Source: an uncultured Maribacter sp. (GTDB taxonomy: Bacteria > Bacteroidota > Bacteroidia > Flavobacteriales > Flavobacteriaceae). Taken from it: DNA of 64,000 nt. The notes under the pieces are model-generated. The model saw only the letters and a program-made list of their open reading frames with translations, was not told the origin of the DNA and made no database searches. The translations under genes were made by a program, and so were the position numbers. How positions within the stretch are numbered: position 1 is the first letter of the stretch; each line of letters starts with the position of its first letter. Location: contig NZ_CANMBB010000003.1 of assembly GCF_947495965.1 (NCBI RefSeq), positions 248,001 through 312,000 on the forward strand, in the 5' to 3' direction. Below, piece by piece: positions 37,328 to 47,208 of this stretch.

Positions 37328-37375
37328 AGAATCCCTTTTCATTACTATTCTATAGTTATGTGAGGGATTCTTTTT
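37328..37375 (+). terminator. Terminator after the fasciclin gene
   Basis: AGAATCCC (37328-37335) pairs perfectly with GGGATTCT (37364-37371), followed by a T-run, about 45 bases after the stop. Confidence 0.75.
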
Positions 37376-37560
37376 GTTTAAAAAACAAAAATGTAAGAAA
37401 AAACTTTCTATAATAATTTAATTTTTATTCCTTAAAAAAGTTAAACAACATACCAAGAACCTTTAGCATACAAAATCACCTATTTTACAACTAATACTTT
37501 TTAAAGCTTTAAAAGGGTTGCATCTTTGAAATCCCAAATCTTACCATAGACTTTTAACAA

Positions 37561-37598
37561 AAAAAGGCTCCTACTAAAATAGAAGCCTTTTTTTTTTT
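37561..37598 (-). terminator. yidC terminator
   Basis: AAAAAGGCT and AGCCTTTTT arms lie 17 bases past the yidC stop, flanked by A and T runs on either side so it can act in both directions. Confidence 0.8.
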
Positions 37599-37614
37599 AT
37601 GTGTTACAGCCTTA

Positions 37615-39471
37615 TTATTTCTTTTTCTGCGCTTCTGCTTGCTCCATCATTTCGCGCATTTTCTTTTGGAATTTGTTTTCCTTTTTTGGCTTGGTTTTAT
37701 TTTCTTGTATTTGTGCATGAATTTTAGCATCATCTAAAATAAACTTCTTTATAACCAACATAATCCCTATTGTAATTAAGTTAGACACAAAATAATACAA
37801 ACTTAATCCACTGGCATAATTATTAAAGAAAAACAACATCATAAAAGGCATTAAATACATAATAAACTTCATGTTAGGCATACCTGGTTGTTGTGGCATA
37901 TTTTGCCCAGTAGTCATTTGCATATAAAAGAATATTGCAATAGATGCTAATATTGGAAATAAACTAATATGATCCCCATAAAAAGGAATAGAAAATCCTT
38001 CTGGGAATTGATAAATAGTATCAAAAGAAGAAAGGTCATCTGCCCATAAGAATGATTTTTGCCTAAGCGCAAAAGATGTTGGAAAAAACATGAATAATGC
38101 ATAAAAAATAGGCATTTGTATAAATGCTGGTATACAGCCACTCATAGGGCTCACTCCTGCTTTATTATACAGCTTCATAGTTTCTTGCTGCTTTTTCATT
38201 GCATTATCTTTATACTTTTCTCCAAGCTCTGTAATTTCTGGTTTTAATACCTTCATTTTAGCTTGCGATAAGTAGGATTTATACGTTACAGGAGACATTG
38301 CTAAACGAACTAAAATAGTCATCACAACAATTGCAATACCATAAGGTAAAAAAGAACTTAGTAAAGAATAAAATGGCGTAAATACATATCTATTTATCCA
38401 TCCAAAAATACCCCATCCAAAAGGTATAGAATCTTCTAATCCTAATTCTTTATACTCTGATAAAACTTTTACATCTGTAGGGCCATAGTACCAATTTAAA
38501 TTTTCAGAAATTTCACCTCCTTTTATCTCTAAAGGCACTACAGAACTATATTCTTTTGTAAACTTATCTGTTTTATTTTCTTCTTCTACTAAATTTACAG
38601 AAGCTAAGTATGCGTTTTTAAAAGAATTATCATTTGCTAAGATTGAGCTAAAGAAATGCTGTCTATAGGATAACCATTTTACATCTTCTTCTTTCTCATC
38701 ATCATCACTACTTTCAGAAAGTTTACTTATTTTACCATCTTCATGATTATAGGTTAACCTAGTATATCTGTTTTCATATTGTATACTTTTAGAATGACGT
38801 ATTCCTTTTAGTTTCCAAGATAATTTCACAGGTTGACTTGTATTAATAACCCCATTTAAACCTTGCGATTTCACAGAAAAATCTATTAAATAATCTCCCT
38901 GCTTCATTTCATAACGATACTCTAAAAACTGATTTGCCGAAATCTTAGCTTTCATGGAAAGCACAGAATTACCGTTATTCTCTGTTAAAGTAGGTTCAAA
39001 GTATAAATCTTGTGTATCTAAAACTCTATTATCTGATGTAGAAAAATTTAAACCAAAAGAAGCATTACCATCTTTTACCAAATAAACCGGAATAGAATCA
39101 TAGGTAACAAAGGTTTTCATCTTTGCTTCTATAATTTGACCTCCTTTATTACTAACTTTTAAATAAACTAAATCATTTTGTATTTCTGTAATACCATCAG
39201 AAGTAGAAGTATAACCAAAAGCACCTATCGTACTTTTATAATTAGCAACTGCTGTAGAATCTTGTAAATTTAATACAGGAGTTTTATTTTCCTCTGCTAT
39301 TTGAGGGTTCTGATTTTCTGATGCCTCTTTTGCTTCTAAAAGTTCTTGTTTAGCTTTCTGAGCCTCTACCTCTTCTGGAGTTGGCTTGTTTTGATAAAAC
39401 ATGAAAAGGAGAATTCCAAAAATAAGCACAAAGCCAATAATAGATTTTACATCTAGTTTTTTTTCTTCCAT
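37615..39471 (-). CDS. yidC: Membrane protein insertase YidC
   Basis: YidC inserts and folds inner membrane proteins, alone or with SecYEG. The 618-residue protein begins with an N-terminal helix (IIGFVLIFGILLFMFYQNKPTPEEVEAQKA), followed by the large periplasmic domain and a C-terminal five-helix core including YGIAIVVMTILVRLAMSPVTYKSYLSQAKMKVLKPE. The conserved hydrophilic-groove arginine falls in VRLAMSP. The tail is lysine-rich (KENKFQKKMREMMEQAEAQKKK). It lies 86 bases downstream of the pyrG stop but has its own promoter. Confidence 0.97.
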   Translation of the reverse strand: MEEKKLDVKSIIGFVLIFGILLFMFYQNKPTPEEVEAQKAKQELLEAKEASENQNPQIAEENKTPVLNLQDSTAVANYKSTIGAFGYTSTSDGITEIQNDLVYLKVSNKGGQIIEAKMKTFVTYDSIPVYLVKDGNASFGLNFSTSDNRVLDTQDLYFEPTLTENNGNSVLSMKAKISANQFLEYRYEMKQGDYLIDFSVKSQGLNGVINTSQPVKLSWKLKGIRHSKSIQYENRYTRLTYNHEDGKISKLSESSDDDEKEEDVKWLSYRQHFFSSILANDNSFKNAYLASVNLVEEENKTDKFTKEYSSVVPLEIKGGEISENLNWYYGPTDVKVLSEYKELGLEDSIPFGWGIFGWINRYVFTPFYSLLSSFLPYGIAIVVMTILVRLAMSPVTYKSYLSQAKMKVLKPEITELGEKYKDNAMKKQQETMKLYNKAGVSPMSGCIPAFIQMPIFYALFMFFPTSFALRQKSFLWADDLSSFDTIYQFPEGFSIPFYGDHISLFPILASIAIFFYMQMTTGQNMPQQPGMPNMKFIMYLMPFMMLFFFNNYASGLSLYYFVSNLITIGIMLVIKKFILDDAKIHAQIQENKTKPKKENKFQKKMREMMEQAEAQKKK

Positions 39472-39518
39472 AAGGATAACCTAATTAAAATTCGGTAATT
39501 TATTAGTTAAAACCTGAG

Positions 39519-39526
39519 CAAAAATA
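39519..39526 (-). promoter_or_regulatory. yidC -7 element
   Basis: TATTTTTG on the minus strand (39526-39519) lies 48 bases before the yidC ATG, between yidC and the upstream pyrG stop. Confidence 0.5.
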
Positions 39527-39557
39527 AGCCCATTTGTTTTTTCATGCCATTGTGGCA

Positions 39558-41183
<1,626 letters not shown>

Positions 41184-41206
41184 TTAGGTTGATTTCTTAA
41201 CGCGAG

Positions 41207-41214
41207 CAAAAATA
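41207..41214 (-). promoter_or_regulatory. pyrG -7 element
   Basis: TATTTTTG on the minus strand (41214-41207), 30 bases before the pyrG ATG. No clear TTG at the expected distance. Confidence 0.5.
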
Positions 41215-41231
41215 CAAATTGCTAAAGGAAA

Positions 41232-41504
41232 TTAAAGATAATCCTTAGGAAAATCTTTCTGTATTTTATGAATTAGAGATTCTAGACCGTTTACTTTAAT
41301 TTCATGCATAGCACTAAGTAAGCTCCCTAATTTTCCTTCTGGAAACCCTTTTTGATAAAACCAAGTATAATATGGTTCTGGTATATCTACTAAATAACGC
41401 CCTTTATATTTTCCGTAAGGCATTCTATAATGAGCTAATTCTATAAGTTTCTTTTTATCTGGTTCTATTTTCATTTTCTTATTTATTACCATATCTTTAT
41501 TCAC
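41232..41504 (-). CDS. DUF3820 family protein
   Basis: A 90-residue soluble protein with the DUF3820 motif: MPYGKYKGRYLVDIPEPYYTWFYQKGFPEGKLGSLLSAMHEIKVNGL at residues 28-74. Family function is unknown; distant relatives lie in putative nuclease or quorum-anti-activator contexts. Internal ATGs (41474 onward) could also be starts; the first 10 residues are weakly conserved. It lies 54 bases upstream of pyrG on the same strand, so it may be read through. Confidence 0.85.
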   Translation of the reverse strand: MNKDMVINKKMKIEPDKKKLIELAHYRMPYGKYKGRYLVDIPEPYYTWFYQKGFPEGKLGSLLSAMHEIKVNGLESLIHKIQKDFPKDYL

Positions 41505-41568
41505 GTACTTATTACATTTATTATAACTATTTTACAAATAAACAATTACAAACCAGTAAATTAACAAC

Positions 41569-42435
41569 ATGAAAAGAAGAACATTTATTGGCACATCTGC
41601 CGCGGCATCTGTTGGCTTAGTTGCTTGCAAAACAGCTAGTGCGCAAGAAAAAAAGCAAGATATGGGATTTAAACTTAAAAATAACATTAACCACAGCGTT
41701 TGCCATTGGTGTTTTAAAGATATTCCTTTAGAAGATTTTTTAAAAACTTTAAATGAGTTAGGAGTAACTGCTGTAGATTTAATGGGGCCTGAGGAATGGC
41801 CGTTATTAAAAAAATATAATATTCATAGTGCTATGTGTAATGGTGCCGAAATAGGGCTTACAAAAGGTTGGAACAATCCTAAATATCATGAAACATTAAT
41901 TAAAAACTACACAGATATTATCCCAAAAGTAGCTGAGGCTGGTTACACAAATCTTATTTGCTTTAGTGGAAATAGAGACGGAATGGACGATAAAACTGGT
42001 TTACAAAACTGTGTTAACGGGTTAAAACAAATAATGCCTTTGGCAGAAAAACATGGTGTAGTTTTACAAATGGAACTATTTAATCAAATTAATCATCCAG
42101 ATTATATGTGCGATACTTCTGCCTGGGGTATAGAACTATGTAAAGCATTAGGTTCCGAAAATTTTAAATTACTTTATGATATTTATCACATGCAAATTCA
42201 AGAAGGTGATATTATACGTTCTATACAAGACAATCACCAATATTTTGGCCACTACCATACTGCTGGCGTTCCTGGAAGGCATGAGATAGATGAAAGTCAG
42301 GAATTATATTACCCTGCAATTATGAAAGCCATTTTAGCTACTGGTTATAAAGGATATGTTGCACAAGAATTTATTCCTGCTAGGGAAGGTAAATTAGACT
42401 CCTTAAAACAAGGTTTTTTAATTTGTGATGTTTAA
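41569..42435 (+). CDS. Exported TIM-barrel sugar isomerase-like protein (Hyi type)
   Basis: A 288-residue protein of the hydroxypyruvate isomerase/xylose-isomerase-like TIM-barrel family. It starts with a twin-arginine signal, MKRRTFIGTSAAASVGLVAC, in which the Cys could make it a lipoprotein. The barrel carries conserved metal-site motifs MELFNQINHPDYMCD, LLYDIYHMQIQEGD, GHYHTAGVPGRHEID and YVAQEFIPA. Tat export suggests a folded, metal-loaded periplasmic enzyme. Substrate unknown; it may act on sugars from extracellular polysaccharide breakdown. A tiny lipoprotein gene follows eight bases later. Confidence 0.85.
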   Translation: MKRRTFIGTSAAASVGLVACKTASAQEKKQDMGFKLKNNINHSVCHWCFKDIPLEDFLKTLNELGVTAVDLMGPEEWPLLKKYNIHSAMCNGAEIGLTKGWNNPKYHETLIKNYTDIIPKVAEAGYTNLICFSGNRDGMDDKTGLQNCVNGLKQIMPLAEKHGVVLQMELFNQINHPDYMCDTSAWGIELCKALGSENFKLLYDIYHMQIQEGDIIRSIQDNHQYFGHYHTAGVPGRHEIDESQELYYPAIMKAILATGYKGYVAQEFIPAREGKLDSLKQGFLICDV

Positions 42436-42449
42436 CTTATACAATGATT

Positions 42450-42650
42450 ATGAAATCAATTACAAAAATAATGTTGATTTGTTTTGCTTTATGTATTTTG
42501 ACAGCTTGCGAACAAGAAGATACTAGTTTTTATGAGGAAACTACTAATTCCAATATTAAAGATAGAAAAGAGCACGATATTTCTTCTGAAATAAAAAACA
42601 CAACAAATGCCAGTTCAGGAGGAATTCGTTTATGTGCTGGTGGAGCTTAA
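42450..42650 (+). CDS. Small lipoprotein, function unknown
   Basis: A 66-residue predicted lipoprotein: MKSITKIMLICFALCILTAC with Cys20 as lipid attachment, then an acidic middle (EQEDTSFYEE) and a Gly-rich C-terminus GGIRLCAGGA with one more cysteine. An ATG six bases upstream is also possible. The gene follows the TIM-barrel gene by 14 bases and ends before a clear terminator, so it may share the transcript. No family recognised. Confidence 0.6.
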   Translation: MKSITKIMLICFALCILTACEQEDTSFYEETTNSNIKDRKEHDISSEIKNTTNASSGGIRLCAGGA

Positions 42651-42660
42651 AATTTAAACT

Positions 42661-42699
42661 AACAAGCACATATAACAATTGCTATTTGTGCTTGCTTTT
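42661..42699 (+). terminator. Terminator after the small lipoprotein gene
   Basis: CAAGCACA (42663-42670) and TGTGCTTG (42687-42694) form a stem followed by a T-run. Confidence 0.85.
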
Positions 42700-42740
42700 T
42701 TTTAACCATACACTTAAAAATTTTATTACAAAGGGTTTTT

Positions 42741-43493
42741 CTAGATATTAGAAAGTCTCCTAAGAAATTCTTCTTTTCTCCGTACTGCAACTTCTACATA
42801 AGCACCTTCTTTCATTAAAGCATACCCTCCCTTGCCCTTTACATATTTATCTACCATCAATAAATTAATTAAATGAGAATGATGTATTCTAAAAAAATTA
42901 TGCCTCTCCAAAAGATTTTCAAAATATTTCAAAGTTTTTGCCACTGTTATTTTTTTATTCCCTTTAAGATATATGTGGGTATAACTGGTATCTGATTGAC
43001 ATCGGATTATATTTAAAACATCAACAAGAGTTAAACCCTCTACTGTAGGCACTGCAATTTTCCTTAAACCACTATTCTGTTTTTCTTCTAAATTATGAAA
43101 CAATACTTCCATTTTTTTAGATAGTTCTTTTAGAGAAGATTTTTGCTTTAACTTTTCAATAGCTTTACCAAACTCTTCTTTATCTATTGGCTTTAACAGA
43201 TAATCTAAAGCTGAAAATTTAAATGCTTCTATCGCATAATTATTATAAGCAGTTGTAAAAATAATCTCAAAATTTATAGCAGAAAGCTGTCTTAATAAAT
43301 CGAAGCCAGTTTGCTCATAAATCTGGACATCTAAAAAAACTACATCTGGCAATTCCTCTTCAATACTAATCTTCGCTTCTTCCACCGTAGTAACTACTTT
43401 AACCACAGTAATACTATTAACATACTTTAAAAGTAGTTTTAAAAGTCTATCGATACAATGTTGCTCATCATCAACAATAATTGCTCTCATCAT
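42741..43493 (-). CDS. LytTR-type response regulator
   Basis: A 250-residue response regulator. The receiver domain holds Asp8/Asp9 and phosphoacceptor Asp55 in PDVVFLDVQIYEQTGFD, with the signalling Lys in LLKPIDK. The LytTR DNA-binding domain occupies about residues 145-250 (VEGLTLVDVLNIIRCQSDTSYTHIYL, FFRIHHSHLINLLMVDKYVKG). It begins 4 bases after the histidine kinase gene stop, so the two form an operon and a two-component system. Likely targets are the divergent envelope genes from 45822. Confidence 0.94.
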   Translation of the reverse strand: MMRAIIVDDEQHCIDRLLKLLLKYVNSITVVKVVTTVEEAKISIEEELPDVVFLDVQIYEQTGFDLLRQLSAINFEIIFTTAYNNYAIEAFKFSALDYLLKPIDKEEFGKAIEKLKQKSSLKELSKKMEVLFHNLEEKQNSGLRKIAVPTVEGLTLVDVLNIIRCQSDTSYTHIYLKGNKKITVAKTLKYFENLLERHNFFRIHHSHLINLLMVDKYVKGKGGYALMKEGAYVEVAVRRKEEFLRRLSNI

Positions 43494-43497
43494 ATAT

Positions 43498-45564
43498 TTA
43501 AAATTTTAACTCTAATGGTAATTTTACTTCAACCCTTACACCCTCTTCTTTATCTACAATTGCAACACTACTTTTAGAACTTTTAAGTTGATTAAGAATA
43601 GCTAATCTATTTTTTGTGATTTTCACCCCCATTGATGTGTGGTTTGATAATTTACCAAGCATATTTTTTCTTCCAACTCCATCATCATCAACACTACAAA
43701 TAACAACCTCACCTTGTTTACAAAAATCTATTTGTATATTTCCTTCTCCTTTTTTTGGAGCTATTCCATGCCAAATACTATTTTCTATAAATGGTTGTAA
43801 AATAAGAGGAGGCAACATTGTGTTTTGCAAATCAATATCTTTATCTATGTGAAATACACATTTTATTCTTTCTTTCAATCTTAAAGACTCTATTTCTATA
43901 TACAACCGAGTTAACTCTAAATCCTCTTGTAAGCTTATTCGTTTCTTCTCTGAACTTTCCAGAATCGCACGCACCAATTTTGAAAATTTTATTAGATATT
44001 CACTCGCCTTTTCTATATCATTTTTTGCCATATAATCTCCTATAGAGTTCATGGCATTAAAAATAAAATGAGGATTCATTTGAGATTGCAAGGCTTTTAA
44101 TTCTGTTTCAGCAACCTTAGCTTTAAATTCCGCAATGCTTTTTTGTTCCATTGCATCTCTTTTTCTTTTATATAAAAAATAACCAATTATAGACACTAAA
44201 AAGACCCCAAATGCAACTAACAAGAATACATTTTTGATTAATATTTCTTTTTCAATTTTAGCCTTAGTAATAACCTCTTTTTGATTATAAATAGCTTTAA
44301 GTGAATCTTTTTCTTTTCTATACTTATATGTTGTTTCTATACGAGCAATTTCTTCCTTTTTCTCCACAGAATAAAAACTATCTCTCATTACAAATGCCTT
44401 GATTTTAGTTTCATAAGCTTTTTTATAACGACCTACACTTGCATTAATCTTAGAAATTTTTTCTAAAGTTCTATACTGCGCTTCAATATTGTTCACTTGT
44501 TCTGCATACGTTAAAGCTTTTTGATAATGAGATTCTGCTAAAACATAATCTTTATTAATATTTAAGTAACATAGACCTAAATAATTATGCACCTCAGACA
44601 AATTATTACTATTCTTAAATTTCTCATAAATAGTTTTAGTTTGCAAAAAGTAAGGAAGTGCTTTACTATATTCTAAATCATCTGCATAGACCCCTCCAAT
44701 ATTCGTAAGCGCATTAGCAACCCCTCTTTCATTATTAATTTTCTTCATTATCTCAAAAGCCAACTTAAGCTGCTCTATTGCTTTTTTCTTATTTCCTTTC
44801 TCTTTATATATTAAACCAATATTAGCCAATGTATTAGCCAAACCTTCAGAAAAATCTATTTTTGCATAGATTTTTTTTGCCTTTTCATAATATTCCATCG
44901 ACAGGCTTAACTTATCAAGCCTAGTATATAACAAACCAATGTTATTACACATATTAGCATAACTCATGTCATTCGACAAACCCAAATTTTCATAAATTTC
45001 AGACGCTTCTAAATAACTATCCACCGCATCTGGATATGCTGATAGGTACATTTGATTAACACCAATACTATTAAGCATTTTCGCCATTAAAAGACTATCC
45101 TTTTCTTCTTTAAATACCTCATAAGCTTTCCTATTATTTTCAATAGCTTTTATATAATTTGATTGATTAAAATATACCAATCCTTTATTATACACTAATC
45201 TGGCAACTGCTTTTTTATTATTTTCTTGATTATGGATTTCAATAGCCTTATCGTATAACTTAATAGCTAAAGAATCTTCTCCTTTTGCGCTATGATTATG
45301 GCCTTTATGAGAATATGCAGTTGCCAATTTTGAAAAATCTTTTATTTCTTTAGCCAGTGAAATAGCCTCCTTTAAAACCTCTATACCCTTTTCCGGATTA
45401 ATTGCATAATAAAAATAACCTAACTCATTTAATGCATTAAGTTTTACAGAATCTTGCGGATGATAATTTTTTAAAAAAAGCTCTAATGAATCAATTTTTT
45501 TCTGCTGACTAAATCCAAAAAAAATGAAAGAAAAGAAAATGGAAGTGAAAAAACTTGTTTTCAT
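43498..45564 (-). CDS. TPR-containing sensor histidine kinase (LytS/His_kinase type)
   Basis: A 688-residue kinase with signal peptide (MKTSFFTSIFFSFIFFGFSQ), a periplasmic array of TPR repeats (about residues 30-400, e.g. ANTLANIGLIYKEKGNKKKAIEQLKLAFE), one transmembrane helix (about 437-458), then a His_kinase domain with His499 in QSQMNPHFIFNAMNSI and a HATPase domain with DDGVGRKNM. The TPR array could bind a periplasmic protein or peptide. It pairs with the LytTR regulator just downstream and is divergent from the envelope cassette. Confidence 0.93.
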   Translation of the reverse strand: MKTSFFTSIFFSFIFFGFSQQKKIDSLELFLKNYHPQDSVKLNALNELGYFYYAINPEKGIEVLKEAISLAKEIKDFSKLATAYSHKGHNHSAKGEDSLAIKLYDKAIEIHNQENNKKAVARLVYNKGLVYFNQSNYIKAIENNRKAYEVFKEEKDSLLMAKMLNSIGVNQMYLSAYPDAVDSYLEASEIYENLGLSNDMSYANMCNNIGLLYTRLDKLSLSMEYYEKAKKIYAKIDFSEGLANTLANIGLIYKEKGNKKKAIEQLKLAFEIMKKINNERGVANALTNIGGVYADDLEYSKALPYFLQTKTIYEKFKNSNNLSEVHNYLGLCYLNINKDYVLAESHYQKALTYAEQVNNIEAQYRTLEKISKINASVGRYKKAYETKIKAFVMRDSFYSVEKKEEIARIETTYKYRKEKDSLKAIYNQKEVITKAKIEKEILIKNVFLLVAFGVFLVSIIGYFLYKRKRDAMEQKSIAEFKAKVAETELKALQSQMNPHFIFNAMNSIGDYMAKNDIEKASEYLIKFSKLVRAILESSEKKRISLQEDLELTRLYIEIESLRLKERIKCVFHIDKDIDLQNTMLPPLILQPFIENSIWHGIAPKKGEGNIQIDFCKQGEVVICSVDDDGVGRKNMLGKLSNHTSMGVKITKNRLAILNQLKSSKSSVAIVDKEEGVRVEVKLPLELKF

Positions 45565-45601
45565 AAATTATATCAGAATATGTAGGGGGGAAGTGGTTTT
45601 T

Positions 45602-45609
45602 CAAATGTA
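45602..45609 (-). promoter_or_regulatory. -7 element of the TPR kinase operon
   Basis: TACATTTG on the minus strand (45609-45602), 38 bases before the kinase ATG. No clear TTG upstream. Confidence 0.4.
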
Positions 45610-45788
45610 ATAGTTTTGCGCCATAACTTTTACATAAACACTTACTATTTAATAAAATTCAATTAAAGCAATAAAAAAATAACTTCCTTAAAATCAGTCA
45701 ATAAAACAGTTATAATTGATTTCCATACACTAATCTTCCAAATGAACGCATTTAACAAACGTGCATCTGTTTCTCATAGAAGGAACAC

Positions 45789-45796
45789 TATTTTTG
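45789..45796 (+). promoter_or_regulatory. -7 element of the envelope cassette
   Basis: TATTTTTG (45789-45796) lies 26 bases before the ATG at 45822. No TTG at the usual distance, so an activator such as the LytTR regulator may be needed. Confidence 0.5.
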
Positions 45797-45821
45797 AATT
45801 ACAACTAAAAAAATACGGAAA

Positions 45822-46331
45822 ATGAAAGTTCTACCACTACACGCTCTGTTATGCATGTTTTTAAATATAGGGTTAGTACATAGCCAAGACAATACAAATA
45901 CTAATGGAATAAAAGAGATTGATAATGCCAACAAAACCATAGAAAATGCAAACTCTTCTATAAAAAGCACAAACCAGTCCGTAAAAAATACTGTCGATAG
46001 TTCTAAAGAAACTATAGCAACTATCGGCTCCCTTTTTGGCTCTAAAAAGAACAAAGAAAATAAAAAAAGAGAAGACATTGTTCTTATAACTGTGCAGCAG
46101 GTTAGTTATGACACGGAGCAACTAAATTCCTTATACAGCCGTATTACAAAAAGTAAAGGAGTTAAAAAACCAATTAAAAAATTTAGTAATGGAACAGCAC
46201 TGATAACAGTCAATTACAAAGAAACTGCAGATATGTTATGGCAAAGCATTCCTAAGCAAGAACGAAAATCATTTAAAATGGTAGAAATCTCCGATAACAA
46301 TATCGTTGTTCAATTTTATGAGGACAATTAA
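45822..46331 (+). CDS. Secreted protein with Asn/Ser/Lys-rich helical region (unknown)
   Basis: A 169-residue protein with signal peptide MKVLPLHALLCMFLNIGLVHSQ. Residues about 25-75 are an amphipathic, Asn/Thr/Ser-rich repeat-like stretch (IDNANKTIENANSSIKSTNQ), then a basic KKNKENKKR linker and a C-terminal alpha/beta domain (residues 85-169: IVLITVQQVSYDTEQLNSLY, NGTALITVNYKETADMLW, FKMVEISDNNIVVQF). No family recognised. First gene of a four-gene run with 3-37 base gaps. Confidence 0.65.
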   Translation: MKVLPLHALLCMFLNIGLVHSQDNTNTNGIKEIDNANKTIENANSSIKSTNQSVKNTVDSSKETIATIGSLFGSKKNKENKKREDIVLITVQQVSYDTEQLNSLYSRITKSKGVKKPIKKFSNGTALITVNYKETADMLWQSIPKQERKSFKMVEISDNNIVVQFYEDN

Positions 46332-46356
46332 CCAATCACTAAAACCACTAAAAATC

Positions 46357-46623
46357 ATGAAAAAACCTTTTACAATTATTGCGTTCATCGCGGTAAGTTT
46401 TATTTTTATTAACTGCTCTAAAAGTGACCCTTTAGGAATACTCGACAGTCTCGATGCTATAGAATGTGCAAATAAATTATCTAAGATAATCGATGATGAT
46501 TCTGATGACTGTACAGAACTATTAAAACTAATTAATGAATTAGAAAATTCTTGTGGCAGTTTTTTGTCTGAAGAAAACAAAAAAAGCATTGCAGAATTAA
46601 GAGAATCTTGTGAAGCAAACTAA
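46357..46623 (+). CDS. Small cysteine-containing lipoprotein (unknown)
   Basis: An 88-residue lipoprotein: signal MKKPFTIIAFIAVSFIFINC with Cys20, followed by an acidic domain with cysteines in ECANKLSK, SDDCTELLK, SCGSFL and a final ESCEAN, pointing to one or two disulfides. It starts 25 bases after the previous stop (the longer frame from 46306 overlaps it). It resembles no family I know. Part of the four-gene envelope run. Confidence 0.65.
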   Translation: MKKPFTIIAFIAVSFIFINCSKSDPLGILDSLDAIECANKLSKIIDDDSDDCTELLKLINELENSCGSFLSEENKKSIAELRESCEAN

Positions 46624-46634
46624 AGTACAGAATC

Positions 46635-47156
46635 ATGAAAAAAATAATTTACATACTATTCTTTATTATAGTTTCTCAAAGTTACGCACAAGAATTTAAC
46701 ACAGGAACTAATGTTATTAATGCCGGAATAGGTTTTGGTGGTAATTTTGGAAATTACACCACCTCTTCCCAAAGTCCCAGCTACAGTATTGCCTATGAAA
46801 GAGGTATTTGGGAAGTTCCAGGACCAGGAGTCGTAAGCTTAGGAGCATATTTAGGGACTAAAACTTATAAATATAATTACACCTTTGGAAATGATAAATG
46901 GAATTATACTATAATTGGTATTAGAGGTGCATACCATTATAATGGTTTAGAAATAAAAAATTTAGATATATACGCAGGAGCAATGTTCTCTTACAATATT
47001 CTTTCTTACAAAGGATCTCCTGGAAATTTTGGAAGTAAACCTAGCGGTACAGCTTTTGCTGGTGGTAGATGGTATTTTTCTAAAACTTTTGCAGCTTTTG
47101 CCGAAGCTGGTTATGGTGTTGCATATTTAAACCTTGGAGCATCTATAAGATTTTAA
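46635..47156 (+). CDS. Outer membrane beta-barrel protein
   Basis: A 173-residue protein with signal peptide MKKIIYILFFIIVSQSYAQ and an eight-stranded barrel-like pattern (NAGIGFGGNFGNYTT, YTIIGIRGAYHYNG, LDIYAGAMFSYNIL, FAGGRWYFSKTFAAFAEAGYGVAYLNLGASIRF) ending in the aromatic Phe typical of BAM substrates. Only 11 bases follow the lipoprotein stop. Likely an outer membrane partner of the cassette. Confidence 0.78.
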   Translation: MKKIIYILFFIIVSQSYAQEFNTGTNVINAGIGFGGNFGNYTTSSQSPSYSIAYERGIWEVPGPGVVSLGAYLGTKTYKYNYTFGNDKWNYTIIGIRGAYHYNGLEIKNLDIYAGAMFSYNILSYKGSPGNFGSKPSGTAFAGGRWYFSKTFAAFAEAGYGVAYLNLGASIRF

Positions 47157-47208
47157 GAATACTAAAAATTGCTAATTAAAAACCCGTTCTTTTTTGATTG
47201 CTGATAAA

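Larger units (their letters stand above)
37284..37614. other. 331-base intergenic region between convergent genes
   Basis: It holds two terminators (37328-37375 and 37561-37596) and otherwise AT-rich sequence without a credible gene or promoter. Confidence 0.6.

Noticed and set aside
45711-45720. ACAGTTATA as a LytTR binding site
   Set aside because: One imperfect copy, whereas LytTR regulators bind paired direct repeats.
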